A stretch of 38,320 nt of DNA from Gammaproteobacteria bacterium (GTDB lineage: Bacteria; Pseudomonadota; Gammaproteobacteria; JAHELT01). Below, one piece after another: positions 1 through 8,364 of the stretch (position 1 is its first letter; every line of letters starts with the position of its first letter). The notes under the pieces were generated by a model. It ran no database searches, was not told the origin of the DNA, and saw only the letters and a program-made list of their open reading frames with translations. A program made the translations under genes and the position numbers. The stretch spans positions 1-38,320 of the forward strand of contig JAOTYY010000006.1 of assembly GCA_029861595.1 (NCBI GenBank), written 5' to 3'.

Positions 1-327
1 GGGTTCACGCAGATAGATATGCGCGCCACCGAGACGAAGCGCAATGCCCAGGCTTCGGTGCTGGAGTTCGAGGACTTGAGCCCTGACAAGGGATCAAAAC
101 TGACCAAGGGCGTATTCCGGCTGCGCACAGCGGCGACCGTCGTGACCCGCCGCGACTATCGTTATTTCGTAATCCTAAACAAATCCGACGGCGACCAAGG
201 ATTGCTGATCGGCTTGCTGCCTTCGCAGGATGCCGATTTCGGCGATGTATTCGGCGATCGCTACGCCAACGTCTCGCGCGAGGGCATTCTCGATGCGCAC
301 AAGCTGGGTCCGCTGCAGCTGCCCTGA
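1..327 (+). CDS. C-terminal part of an unidentified protein (5' end outside window)
   Basis: The frame is open from base 1 without a stop, so the ATG at 19 is probably internal and this is the last ~108 residues of a longer protein. The visible part is mostly soluble and mixed alpha/beta, with a segment RRDYRYFVILNK that looks like a buried beta strand after a helix. There is no signal peptide, membrane segment or catalytic motif. It ends with a TGA about 90 bases before the next gene, which runs the same way. I do not recognise the family. The tail faintly resembles small proteobacterial lipoproteins with a 'GY.YFV' strand, but this is too weak to name it. Confidence 0.55.
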   Translation, partial: GFTQIDMRATETKRNAQASVLEFEDLSPDKGSKLTKGVFRLRTAATVVTRRDYRYFVILNKSDGDQGLLIGLLPSQDADFGDVFGDRYANVSREGILDAHKLGPLQLP

Positions 328-420
328 AAAAATGGATGCAACAAGCAGCCTATCCGTGACCACGATGCGGCAGCTCTAATACTTTGCGTCGCCGAGGCTG
401 AGCGAGCGCCGTTTTCCCAA

Positions 421-1197
421 GTGCATACGTACTATCGGCAACAAGGCGATACCGGACACGTCGTCGTATTGATCCATGGCGTCGGTCTCGATCATTGCAT
501 GTGGGACGAAGTTGCCGGGTGCCTGGTTGCCGCAGGACATCGTGCGGTGCGCTATGATCTGCTCGGACACGGACGCACGCCGCCGTTGCAGCGGGATGTC
601 GGGCTGCAGGATTTCACGGCTCAGCTCGACGCGCTGCTCCGCGATCTGAATATCAAAGCGGCCGCAGTAGTCGGATTTTCGCTGGGGGCGCTGGTGGCCA
701 GAGACTACGCGGTTCGCTGTCCCGCACGGCTCTCGCATCTGGTATTGCTAAACAGCGTGTTCGCCCGCAGTGAGCAACAACGCGACGTTGTGCAACGGCG
801 CTATCACCAGGCGCGGGAGCGGGGGTCGTCCACGCTGATCGACGCCGCCCTGGAACGGTGGTTCAGCGACGCATTCGCGCAGGCCAGTCCCCTCGTCCTG
901 GCGCAGGTGCGGGAGCGGTTGCACAGTAATGAGCCGGGCGGTTTCCTTCCCGCGTACAAGCTGTTCGCGGAAGCCGAGGACGAATCGGTGGAGCAGTTAC
1001 GCGCGATCGATGTGCCGACACTGGTGATTACCGGCGCGGAAGATCCGGGATCGACACCGGCAATGTCCGCTCGTCTCGCGCAGTGCATACCGCATGCACA
1101 GCTGCAGGTGCTCGAAGGCGCCAAGCATATGTTGCCGGTGGAGAACGCACGTTGGTTGAGCGAAGCAGTGCAGGACTTCATCGCCGCAAACGTTTGA
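421..1197 (+). CDS. Alpha/beta hydrolase (258 aa)
   Basis: A soluble serine hydrolase of the alpha/beta fold. The oxyanion segment LIHGVGLDHCMW lies near residues 17-28, the nucleophile elbow GFSLGA near 84-89, the acid strand TLVITGAEDPG near 200-210, and the catalytic His in GAKHMLP near 234-240. Length is normal for the family. The start is a GTG that places the HG motif at the usual distance; no strong ribosome binding site is visible. The aldehyde dehydrogenase gene begins 22 bases downstream on the same strand, so the two are probably co-transcribed. The enzyme may open a lactone, ester or amide whose product the dehydrogenase oxidises. The substrate cannot be read from sequence. Confidence 0.88.
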   Translation: MHTYYRQQGDTGHVVVLIHGVGLDHCMWDEVAGCLVAAGHRAVRYDLLGHGRTPPLQRDVGLQDFTAQLDALLRDLNIKAAAVVGFSLGALVARDYAVRCPARLSHLVLLNSVFARSEQQRDVVQRRYHQARERGSSTLIDAALERWFSDAFAQASPLVLAQVRERLHSNEPGGFLPAYKLFAEAEDESVEQLRAIDVPTLVITGAEDPGSTPAMSARLAQCIPHAQLQVLEGAKHMLPVENARWLSEAVQDFIAANV

Positions 1198-1219
1198 ACT
1201 CACGCAGGGGGGGTAGTCG

Positions 1220-2704
1220 ATGGACGCAAAGCCCGTGTATCAGTTGTACATCGATGGCGAATTCTGCGCCGCCGAAGACGGGGCGATGTTCGACACCTTG
1301 AATCCGGCGACCGGTAATGTGTGGGCGAGCGTATCGGCAGCTGGCGAGGCGGATGTCAATCGTGCGGTAGCCGCCGCGTTGCACGCGTTGTACGAGGGGC
1401 CGTGGGCCGCGATGACCGCCACTCAGCGGGGCAAACTGCTCTTCAGGCTCGCCGATCTGGTCGCCGCCAATGCCGAACGACTGGGCGATATCGAGACCAT
1501 CGACAGCGGCAAGCTGGCCCGCGAGACGCGTGCGCAAACGGCCTACGTGGGCGACTACTATCGCTACTATGCAGGTCTGGCCGACAAGATTCAGGGCGCG
1601 ACGCTGCCCATTGATAAACCCGATATGCACGTATATACGATGCGCGAGCCGATCGGTGTGGTCGCCGCGGTGGTGCCATGGAACGCGCAGATGTTTTTGA
1701 CCGCGACCAAGCTGGGCCCGGCGCTGGCGGCCGGCAACACGGTGGTGCTGAAGGCCTCCGAAGACGCGCCTGCACCGATGCTGGAATTTGCCCGGCTGGT
1801 TAACGAAGCGGGTTTTCCTCCGGGGGTGGTCAACGTGATTACCGGTTACGGTGAACCGTGCGGGCGGATACTGACCAGTCATCCGGACGTGGCCCGCGTG
1901 GCCTTTACCGGCGGACCATCGACCGCCCGGCGGATCGTCGAGAATACCGCGCACAACTTTGCGGTCGTGTCCCTGGAACTGGGCGGTAAATCGCCGATCC
2001 TGGTGTTCGACGATGCGGATGTCGACGGCGCGGTCAACGGCATCATCGCCGGAAACTTCGGTGCCACCGGGCAGAGTTGCGTGGCGGGTTCACGAGTGTT
2101 CATACACAGTAGGGTCTACGACCAGGTTCTGGAGCGCGTCTGCCAGCGCGCCGCCACCATCAATATCGGTGATCCGCTGGACCTCAAGGTCGACATGGGG
2201 CCCCTGGCCACACGCCGGCAGCTCATACACATCACCGAGGCGGTCGCGGCCAGCCAGGCTCAGGGCGCCGAAATACTGCACGGCGGCAAACGGCCGGGGC
2301 AGCTGGACAAGGGCTGGTACTTCGAACCAACAGTGATCGCATGCAACGATCAGAACGTACGTACCGTCCAGGAGGAGATGTTCGGGCCGGTATTGAGCGC
2401 GTTGCGTTTCGACGACGAAGAGCAAGGTATCGCCTACGCGAACGATACACGCTTTGGCTTGGGGTCCGGCGTTTTCACGCGGGACGTAGCGCGCGCGCTG
2501 CGCGTGAGCAAACGCATCCGTTCCGGCATTGTCTGGGTAAACACTTACCGCGCCATTTCCCCTATTTCCCCATTCGGCGGCTTCAAACAAAGCGGCTATG
2601 GGCGCGAGGCCGGACTCGACGCGATCAACGACTATACGCGCACCAAAGCCGTGTGGGTAAGCACGTCGCAGGCGCCGATGGCCGATCCGTTCACCATGCG
2701 TTGA
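1220..2704 (+). CDS. NAD(P)-dependent aldehyde dehydrogenase (494 aa)
   Basis: A full-length member of the aldehyde dehydrogenase superfamily, oxidising an aldehyde to the acid in the cytoplasm. Visible motifs are the cofactor-binding VVPWNAQMF and KASEDAP region, FTGGPSTAR (Rossmann loop), the general base ELGGKSP, the catalytic Cys in GATGQSCVAGSR, EEMFGPV, and the C-terminal PFGGFKQSGYGRE. Length of ~490 residues is typical. A purine-rich AGGGGGGG run sits just before the ATG. It resembles the betaine-aldehyde / hydroxymuconic-semialdehyde type; the exact substrate is unknown. The upstream hydrolase and the flavin reductase remnant that overlaps its stop suggest a catabolic operon that has lost part of its 3' end. 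Confidence 0.93.
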   Translation: MDAKPVYQLYIDGEFCAAEDGAMFDTLNPATGNVWASVSAAGEADVNRAVAAALHALYEGPWAAMTATQRGKLLFRLADLVAANAERLGDIETIDSGKLARETRAQTAYVGDYYRYYAGLADKIQGATLPIDKPDMHVYTMREPIGVVAAVVPWNAQMFLTATKLGPALAAGNTVVLKASEDAPAPMLEFARLVNEAGFPPGVVNVITGYGEPCGRILTSHPDVARVAFTGGPSTARRIVENTAHNFAVVSLELGGKSPILVFDDADVDGAVNGIIAGNFGATGQSCVAGSRVFIHSRVYDQVLERVCQRAATINIGDPLDLKVDMGPLATRRQLIHITEAVAASQAQGAEILHGGKRPGQLDKGWYFEPTVIACNDQNVRTVQEEMFGPVLSALRFDDEEQGIAYANDTRFGLGSGVFTRDVARALRVSKRIRSGIVWVNTYRAISPISPFGGFKQSGYGREAGLDAINDYTRTKAVWVSTSQAPMADPFTMR

Positions 2705-2850
2705 ACGATAGCGTGGCCAGCGAAGCACCGTTCGACATTCGCGAATCCCGCCGTGCACAGGGTGTTACCCTGACCGGCGTGGCGGCGATCTGCACGCGCG
2801 AAAGCAATGGCGCGGCGCGTGCTTTCACTGCCACCGCCAGATCTGACTGA
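2701..2850 (+). pseudogene. 5' fragment of a flavin reductase-like gene
   Basis: Reading from a TTG that overlaps the aldehyde dehydrogenase stop (TTGA), or from the GTG at 2713, gives about 45-49 residues including FDIRESRRAQG, TGVAAICTRESNG and AFTATA, then a stop. This follows the N-terminus of FMN-binding flavin reductase-like proteins (pattern FDxRExRRALG..TGVT..TTR..DG..RGFTAN). Homology stops where the family continues into the SLDPP flavin-binding loop; DNA after that is a palindromic repeat. I infer a gene truncated by deletion or repeat insertion. The fragment is too short to bind flavin. The match is from memory of the family pattern, not from a search. Confidence 0.55.
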
Positions 2851-2854
2851 AGAG

Positions 2855-2917
2855 CCCTCACCTGGGCCCTGTTTTGTCGGCCCTTCTCATCTCGGGGGAG
2901 CAGGGTTGGGATGAGGG
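2855..2917. repeat. Imperfect palindromic intergenic repeat / candidate bidirectional terminator
   Basis: The element begins CCCTCACCTGGGCCCTG and ends CAGGGTTGGGATGAGGG. The ends pair over CCCTCA/TGAGGG and CCCTG/CAGGG with mismatches between. It resembles the dispersed CCCTCACCC...GGGTGAGGG palindromes common in proteobacterial intergenic DNA. It lies between convergent transcription units, where such a structure could stop both, but there is no clean T-tract. Confidence 0.5.
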
Positions 2918-2930
2918 GGACCCATCGAGT

Positions 2931-3344
2931 TTATTCAGGTTTGCGAAGTTCCTTACGGATCACCAGTTTCAGGCCGGACCACACGTCATCGACAGCGCAT
3001 ACTTTGATATCCACAAATCCCAGCCGCAGCGCGATCTCACGCACGGTATCCTCGCTCACGGTGCCGGGCAGCTGCGAGGCTTTTTTCGGCCACGACACCC
3101 AGATGGTGCCGTCTTGCGCGATGCCTTCGCGGTACGTCGCCAGTTCTGCGGCCAGTTCGTCGCGTGACGCGGTAAACAAATGCACAAACGACGGGTTGCC
3201 GGCCAAGCGCGCCGCCATTTTGGCACCCGGTGGCAGCCCGCCGCAGAGTTCGCGGTAATCCTCGGGTGAGTTTCTTACGTACAACACGTCGCCCGGCTTG
3301 ATACCGAGTTTTTTCACCAGTGGCGTTGCCGAGTAGCTTGCCAT
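2931..3344 (-). CDS. DUF3052 family protein
   Basis: A soluble protein of 137 residues if started at the ATG at 3344 (the track adds one GTG codon). The opening YSATPLVKKLGIKPGD, the strand-turn pattern, a central VSWPKKASQLPG and the C-terminal GFVDIKVCAVDDVWSGLKLV match my memory of the DUF3052 family, which has no established function. It follows the alpha/beta hydrolase by about 15 bases and is the last gene of the metY operon on this strand. There is no signal peptide, membrane helix or catalytic motif that I can identify. Confidence 0.75.
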   Translation of the reverse strand: MASYSATPLVKKLGIKPGDVLYVRNSPEDYRELCGGLPPGAKMAARLAGNPSFVHLFTASRDELAAELATYREGIAQDGTIWVSWPKKASQLPGTVSEDTVREIALRLGFVDIKVCAVDDVWSGLKLVIRKELRKPE

Positions 3345-3359
3345 CACTCGAAATCGGCT

Positions 3360-4148
3360 TCACACGGATTCGATCAACGCATCCAGCACTTCGTCAGGCC
3401 GTTCGGTCATTAATGCATGGCCACTGCCTCGCAGCAGCAGGGTACGCGAGTTGGGCGCCGCGGCAGCGATATCGTGCGCCACAAAAGGTGGTGTCATAAC
3501 ATCTTCGCTGCCAAGGATTAGCAATACCGGGCAGGCGATATTGGCAGCCCGTTCCACGCCGGCCGTGTAGTGGTGGCAGGCCTGCAGGTCGGCATGCAGC
3601 GTTCCCGGGCGTGACGCTTCCAACAGCCGGATTCCCGAACCGGTCATCCAGATACCGGGATTCGGATTGCCGCCGACCTGCGCGCGTTTACTGTGTCCCC
3701 AGGTGTTGACCATTTCGAACGCGGCGTGTTTGTGTCCGGCGGCCGCGTTCATCAGTTTGTCGGCCACCGCCATCGGCACTGCTGAACCGATCAGTACCGC
3801 GCTACGTACCCGCTCGCCGTGACGCGCGGCAAAATCCAGCGCAATCAACGATCCCATGCTGTGACCCACGACGGCGGTGCGCTCGATACCCGCCGCGTCG
3901 AGCACGTCCGCCAGCCAGTCGGCGTTCGCCTCTATGGTGTCGAACGCATCGCCCTGCGAGCGGCCATGGCCAGGCAGGTCGACTGCCAGGACGTTGTAGC
4001 CTTTGCGCACGAAATAACGTTTTGGCAGCACCCATACGGTGTGATCCATCGCGGCACCGTGCACGAACAGCACGCTTGGTCGCTCGGGATCGATCGCCCG
4101 GTCTGCGGTAGCGGCGTAGATGCTTTGCTGATTGACGGTGAATTGCAT
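3360..4148 (-). CDS. Alpha/beta hydrolase, second gene of the metY operon
   Basis: A cytoplasmic serine hydrolase of about 262 residues: FVHGAAMDHTVW (oxyanion region), VDLPGHGRS, nucleophile elbow GHSMGS, acid strand LLILGSEDVMTPP and catalytic His in GSGHALM. Two starts compete. A GTG at 4157 overlaps the metY stop as GTGA, typical of translational coupling. The ATG at 4148 has AAGGTGA at good spacing and gives MQFTVNQQS. I prefer 4148. The substrate is unknown. Tight coupling to a sulfhydrylase suggests it might hydrolyse an acyl or thioester compound linked to homoserine or sulfur metabolism, but that is guesswork. The DUF3052 gene follows closely. Confidence 0.88.
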   Translation of the reverse strand: MQFTVNQQSIYAATADRAIDPERPSVLFVHGAAMDHTVWVLPKRYFVRKGYNVLAVDLPGHGRSQGDAFDTIEANADWLADVLDAAGIERTAVVGHSMGSLIALDFAARHGERVRSAVLIGSAVPMAVADKLMNAAAGHKHAAFEMVNTWGHSKRAQVGGNPNPGIWMTGSGIRLLEASRPGTLHADLQACHHYTAGVERAANIACPVLLILGSEDVMTPPFVAHDIAAAAPNSRTLLLRGSGHALMTERPDEVLDALIESV

Positions 4149-4153
4149 GCCGG

Positions 4154-5464
4154 TCACCTTTTACCTGCAGCGGATTTTTTTGCCGCGTGCAGACCACGGC
4201 TCAAATCCTCCATCAGATCGTCGGGATCCTCCAGGCCTACCGACAGGCGAATCAATCCTTCGCTGATGCCGGCGGCCTCCAGCGCTTCTTTGTCCATGCG
4301 ATGATGGGTGGTGCTGGCCGGGTGGATGACCAGCGATTTGGCATCGCCGACGTTCGCCAGGTGCGAGAAAATGTTCAACGCTTCGATGAAGTCTTGTCCT
4401 GCTTTACGCCCGCCTTTGACACCGAAACTGAATACCGCCCCGCAACCCTTGGGTAACAGGCGCTGCGCCGTGTGGTAATCCGGGTGGTCTTCGAGTTCCG
4501 GGTACTGCACCCAGTCTACCCCTTCGTGCCGGCTCAGGAATTCGACGATTTTCCGGGTATTGTCGACATGGCGCTGCATGCGCAGGCTCAGCGTCTCGAT
4601 ACCCTGCAGCACATAGAATGCGGTTGTGGGGGCCATGGTCGCGCCGAAGTCGCGAATGCCTTCCTTGCGGGCACGGGTAACGAAGGCCGTGGGGCCGAAT
4701 TCCTCGACAAAGTCCAGGTTGTGGAAACCGTCATAGGGTTCGGTGAGTTCCGGAAATTTGCCCGACGCTTCCCAGTCGAATTGCCCGCCGTCGATCATTA
4801 CTCCGCCGATCACCACGCCGTGGCCGCTGAGAAACTTGGTGGCGGAATGGAATATGAGATCGGCGCCCAGGCTGAACGGCTGGCACAGGTAGGGCGTGGT
4901 GAACGTCGAATCGATCAGCAGCGGCAGACCGGCGGCATGCGCGATCTCGGCGACCGCTGGTATGTCCATCACGTCCAGCCCCGGGTTGCCCAGCGTCTCG
5001 CCGAATATTACCCGGGTATTGGGACGGATCGCCGCGCGAATCGCGTCCAGGTCGCGTGGATTGACGAACGTCGTCTCGATACCGAAACGCGGCAAGGTAT
5101 ACGAAAGTAGGTTGTGCGATCCGCCGTAGAGCGACTGAGACGACACGATGTGTGAACCGGCGCCCATTAAGGTGGCCAGCGATAAGTGCATGGCAGCCTG
5201 TCCACTGGCAGTTGCAATGGCGCCCACGCCGCCTTCCAGCGCCGACATACGCTCCTCCAGAACGGCGGTGGTGGGATTGGAAATACGCGAGTACACGTGC
5301 CCGGTGCGTTCGATATTGAATATCGCGGCCGCATGGTCGGTATCGCGAAACACATACGATGCGGTCTGGTATATAGGTGTAGCACGTGCACCGGTAGCCG
5401 GGTCGGGTTTCTGCCCGGCGTGCAGGCTCAATGTATCGAAACGCGGAAATCTCGAAGTTGCCAT
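4154..5464 (-). CDS. metY: O-acetylhomoserine aminocarboxypropyltransferase / sulfhydrylase (MetY type)
   Basis: A PLP enzyme of the Cys/Met metabolism family, making homocysteine (or methionine) from O-acetylhomoserine and sulfide (or methanethiol). Seen: FDTLSLHAGQKPDP near the N-terminus, ATPIYQTASYVF, SGQAAMHLS (PLP phosphate site), the substrate loop YGGSHNLL, and the PLP lysine in HSATKFLSGHG. The track ORF is too long. The ATG at 5464 is preceded by GGAGGAA at 8 bases and gives 436 aa, the usual MetY length; the extra 47 residues look unlike the family. It heads an operon with a hydrolase and DUF3052. I looked in the leader for a SAM or SAH riboswitch or MetJ boxes and saw none. Confidence 0.93.
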   Translation of the reverse strand: MATSRFPRFDTLSLHAGQKPDPATGARATPIYQTASYVFRDTDHAAAIFNIERTGHVYSRISNPTTAVLEERMSALEGGVGAIATASGQAAMHLSLATLMGAGSHIVSSQSLYGGSHNLLSYTLPRFGIETTFVNPRDLDAIRAAIRPNTRVIFGETLGNPGLDVMDIPAVAEIAHAAGLPLLIDSTFTTPYLCQPFSLGADLIFHSATKFLSGHGVVIGGVMIDGGQFDWEASGKFPELTEPYDGFHNLDFVEEFGPTAFVTRARKEGIRDFGATMAPTTAFYVLQGIETLSLRMQRHVDNTRKIVEFLSRHEGVDWVQYPELEDHPDYHTAQRLLPKGCGAVFSFGVKGGRKAGQDFIEALNIFSHLANVGDAKSLVIHPASTTHHRMDKEALEAAGISEGLIRLSVGLEDPDDLMEDLSRGLHAAKKSAAGKR

Positions 5465-5691
5465 GTAGCCGATTCCTCCAGCCATAAATGGAAAGTTGGC
5501 ACGAGTTGTGGTGCAAAAACCTCTTGGTTCAGGCAACGATACACAGCCTGCTGGCCAGGGTCCATGAACAGCGGCACCCCCAAAAAGGCGGTTGGCGCAG
5601 GTCAAAAGGGGCTGCCGCGCAATTTACGTAGAATACCGTCGCGCGTGCATCAACGGGTTGGTCAGTTGCCGCGATGAGGTCAGGAGAATAT

Positions 5692-5727
5692 ATGCGCTTG
5701 CACAATATTGCTGCGCGTGCAGGTTAA
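5692..5727 (+). other. 11-codon leader ORF with strong RBS, overlapping the kinase start
   Basis: CAGGAG lies 5 bases before an ATG that reads MRLHNIAARAG and stops. The kinase frame is +1 to it and has no ATG between its upstream stop (5675) and the first recognisable domain residues; only TTG (5708) or GTG (5717) are possible starts, both inside this leader. Either the leader couples translation of the kinase, or one base was gained and the true kinase starts at this ATG. Confidence 0.45.
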
Positions 5728-8230
5728 GGCACACAAAACAGACTGGCTGATCGGCCTGGTCGCGCTGTGCGCGATTTTGTTCACCAGCGAAACCGATGGA
5801 TTGCGCGTGGTGGAGTACCAGATCTACGACCTGGTTGTACAACTGTTGCCGGCACGTAAGGCCAGCGAGGAAGCCGTCGTGGTGGCCATCGACGAGCAGT
5901 CGTTGCGCGAATTGGGACCGTGGCCCTGGTCGCGTGACGTGCTGGCCCGGGCGCAGCGCCGCCTGAACGACATCGGCCCCAAAGTGGTTGCATACACGGT
6001 GTCGTTCGAAGCGGCGCACAACGAACGGGGCCTGGAAATCATGGCGGCGTTTCGTGACGAACACCGGCGGGCACTTAGCCGGAGCCTGCGCAAGCAGCTG
6101 CAGAGCGCGGTGAATCGACTGGACACCGATCATGCGTTGGCGGCGTCTTTTCGCGACGCTGGCAACGTCGTGCTGGGATTTCCTTTCGTATCGGCAGGTG
6201 AAAGCGATCGACACACTGCGGCGAGCAACGTCAGCGAGCTGCTTGCGATCCGCGACGCCCGGCAAGGTGATGACAGGCTGCCGTCGATCCTGCGTCCAGA
6301 TGGTATACAGGTGGCCGCGCAGTTGTTTCCACCCACGCAGAAGATCGCCGCGGGCGCTTCGAGCATCGCGCCGGACATCGGCAGCACAATCGGGCGGGAG
6401 GTGGTGCGTGCGGTGCCGCTGCTGCTGCAGCATGGCGACCTGTTGCTGCCGACATTGCCTCTGCGGGCCTACATCGCACACCGTGAGCTGGCGACCGACA
6501 GCCTGGAGTTGGCGGCACACGGTATCAGCGACAACAATGGGTTATCGACCCGTGATTTCGGTGGGCGCGTGCACCCATTGTTCTATGCAGCGCACGGAGA
6601 TGGCGAGCACGCGATCAGCACCGTGTCCATCAGCGATCTTCTCAACGAGCGCGTGCGCCCGGGAATGCTGCGCGGCAAGACCGTTTTCGTAGGGCTGACA
6701 GCGCCGCGTTTTGCACCGTTGCACCGTATTTCCCGGGGCCTCGAACTGCCGGCTGTGACAATTACCGCACAGACGTTTTCCGCCCTGCTCAATGGCGATC
6801 TGGTGGCGCTCAGCCGCTCTTCACTGCTGCTGCGCGTGGTTGCGCTGGTGCTGATCGGCGGCTACCTGATGATCGTGCTGCCGCGCCTGGGCACCGGAAC
6901 CGGGCTGATTCTGAGCGGCCTGCTGGTGGTATTGATGCTCAATGCCGAATTTTTCATGTTGTTGCTGCGCAACGTATGGCTGCCGCTGGGCAACGCGATC
7001 GTGCTGTTGACGGTCGGCCACCTGCTCTACGGCGCCAGCAGGCTGTTACGCGACAAGTTGCACGGTTACCAGCGCGCGCTGTCAGATTCCAACCGCATGC
7101 TGGGGCAGACACTGCAGGCGCAGGGGCAACTGGATGAGGCATTTGCCAAGTTCAAACAATGTGTGGACAGCGAAGAGACAATTGGTCTGCTGTATTCGCT
7201 GGGCCTGGATTTCGAACGCAAGCGCCAGTTCAACAAAGCCGCAGACGTATTCGCGCACATCGTCGGCCTGCGCCGCAATTACCGGGACGCAACGGCACGC
7301 GAGCGGGAAAATCGCGATCTGGACGGCCGCCTGATGCTGGGCATGAATCCCCGCAACAGCGGCGGCGATACGTTAATCATTACCGGTGCCGGGGTGCAGA
7401 ACCCGGTGCTGGGACGCTATGAGGTGGAGAAGGAACTGGGGCGCGGCGCGATGGGTATGGTCTATCTGGGTCGCGATCCCAAGATCGGCCGCACCGTGGC
7501 GATCAAAACCATGGCACTGGACCAGGAGTTCGACGCGGAAAACCTCGACGAGGTCAAGCGCCGCTTTTTCCGCGAGGCGGAAACCGCCGGGCGTTTGAAT
7601 CACCCCCATATCGTCACCATTTACGACGTCGGTGAGGAGCACGACCTGTCCTATATCGCCATGGACTATATCGAGGGCGATCCAATGTCGCGTTTTGCCG
7701 AACCGGATGAGCTGCTGCCGGTGACCAGTGTGCTGGATATCTGCGGCCAGGTTGCCGAAGCGTTGCACTACGCGCACGAGAACAACGTCGTGCACCGCGA
7801 TGTCAAGCCCGGCAACATCATGTACGAGGGCGATTCAAGGAAGGCCACCGTAACCGACTTCGGTGTTGCCTGTCTTACCGACGCCAGCCGCACCAAGACG
7901 GGTACGATACTGGGCAGCCCGTCTTATATGTCGCCCGAGCAACTGGAAGGCGTGCGCATCGACGGGCGCTCAGACATATTTTCGCTGGGCGTGACGCTGT
8001 TTCAGCTGCTCACCGGGCAGTTGCCCTTTGTTGCCGATTCGCTCTCGAGTCTGATGTACAGAATTGCCAACGAGTCACATCCGGATCCCTGCAAACTGCG
8101 CGGCGATCTGCCCAATTGCGCGCGCGCCATCATCAATCGGGCGTTGCAGAAGAACGTCGAACGCCGCTATTCGAACGCGTCGCAAATGGCCACCGCGTTG
8201 CGGCGCTGCCGCGAAAAGGCCAACACCTGA
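5708..8230 (+). CDS. Membrane CHASE2-domain serine/threonine protein kinase
   Basis: A sensor kinase of about 840 residues. An N-terminal membrane helix (~12-28) is followed by an extracytoplasmic CHASE2 sensor (~35-365, with VVAIDEQSLRELGPWPW), three further membrane helices (~370-445), a short helical TPR-like stretch (~468-530) and a Hanks-type kinase domain (~570-835). The kinase has the glycine loop GRGAMGMVYLG, VAIK lysine, HRDVKPGN catalytic loop, DFG and SPSYMSPEQ activation segment, so it should be active. It would report an external signal by phosphorylating cytoplasmic Ser/Thr targets. It diverges from metY. The start is uncertain (TTG or GTG; see the leader ORF). Confidence 0.9.
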   Translation: MLRVQVKAHKTDWLIGLVALCAILFTSETDGLRVVEYQIYDLVVQLLPARKASEEAVVVAIDEQSLRELGPWPWSRDVLARAQRRLNDIGPKVVAYTVSFEAAHNERGLEIMAAFRDEHRRALSRSLRKQLQSAVNRLDTDHALAASFRDAGNVVLGFPFVSAGESDRHTAASNVSELLAIRDARQGDDRLPSILRPDGIQVAAQLFPPTQKIAAGASSIAPDIGSTIGREVVRAVPLLLQHGDLLLPTLPLRAYIAHRELATDSLELAAHGISDNNGLSTRDFGGRVHPLFYAAHGDGEHAISTVSISDLLNERVRPGMLRGKTVFVGLTAPRFAPLHRISRGLELPAVTITAQTFSALLNGDLVALSRSSLLLRVVALVLIGGYLMIVLPRLGTGTGLILSGLLVVLMLNAEFFMLLLRNVWLPLGNAIVLLTVGHLLYGASRLLRDKLHGYQRALSDSNRMLGQTLQAQGQLDEAFAKFKQCVDSEETIGLLYSLGLDFERKRQFNKAADVFAHIVGLRRNYRDATARERENRDLDGRLMLGMNPRNSGGDTLIITGAGVQNPVLGRYEVEKELGRGAMGMVYLGRDPKIGRTVAIKTMALDQEFDAENLDEVKRRFFREAETAGRLNHPHIVTIYDVGEEHDLSYIAMDYIEGDPMSRFAEPDELLPVTSVLDICGQVAEALHYAHENNVVHRDVKPGNIMYEGDSRKATVTDFGVACLTDASRTKTGTILGSPSYMSPEQLEGVRIDGRSDIFSLGVTLFQLLTGQLPFVADSLSSLMYRIANESHPDPCKLRGDLPNCARAIINRALQKNVERRYSNASQMATALRRCREKANT

Positions 8231-8364
8231 CCCCGATGCCGTGCGCTGCGCGCGGTGCGGGTATGCGTTATTCAATCGTGAAAATGTGAATCTTCAGGTG
8301 GTCGCCTGTGGTTCCACGATGTTAGCGTGGGCACTCAGTTAACTGCTGGAAAGGGGTACTCCCG

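Noticed and set aside
5465-5690. SAM/SAH riboswitch or MetJ boxes upstream of metY
   Set aside because: No recognisable conserved core or AGACGTCT-like boxes in the leader on the minus strand.
8239-8255. Terminator after the CHASE2 kinase gene
   Set aside because: A GC-rich stem (CCGTGC/GCGCGG with one G-U) exists, but no T-tract follows and random GC-rich DNA easily gives such a stem.
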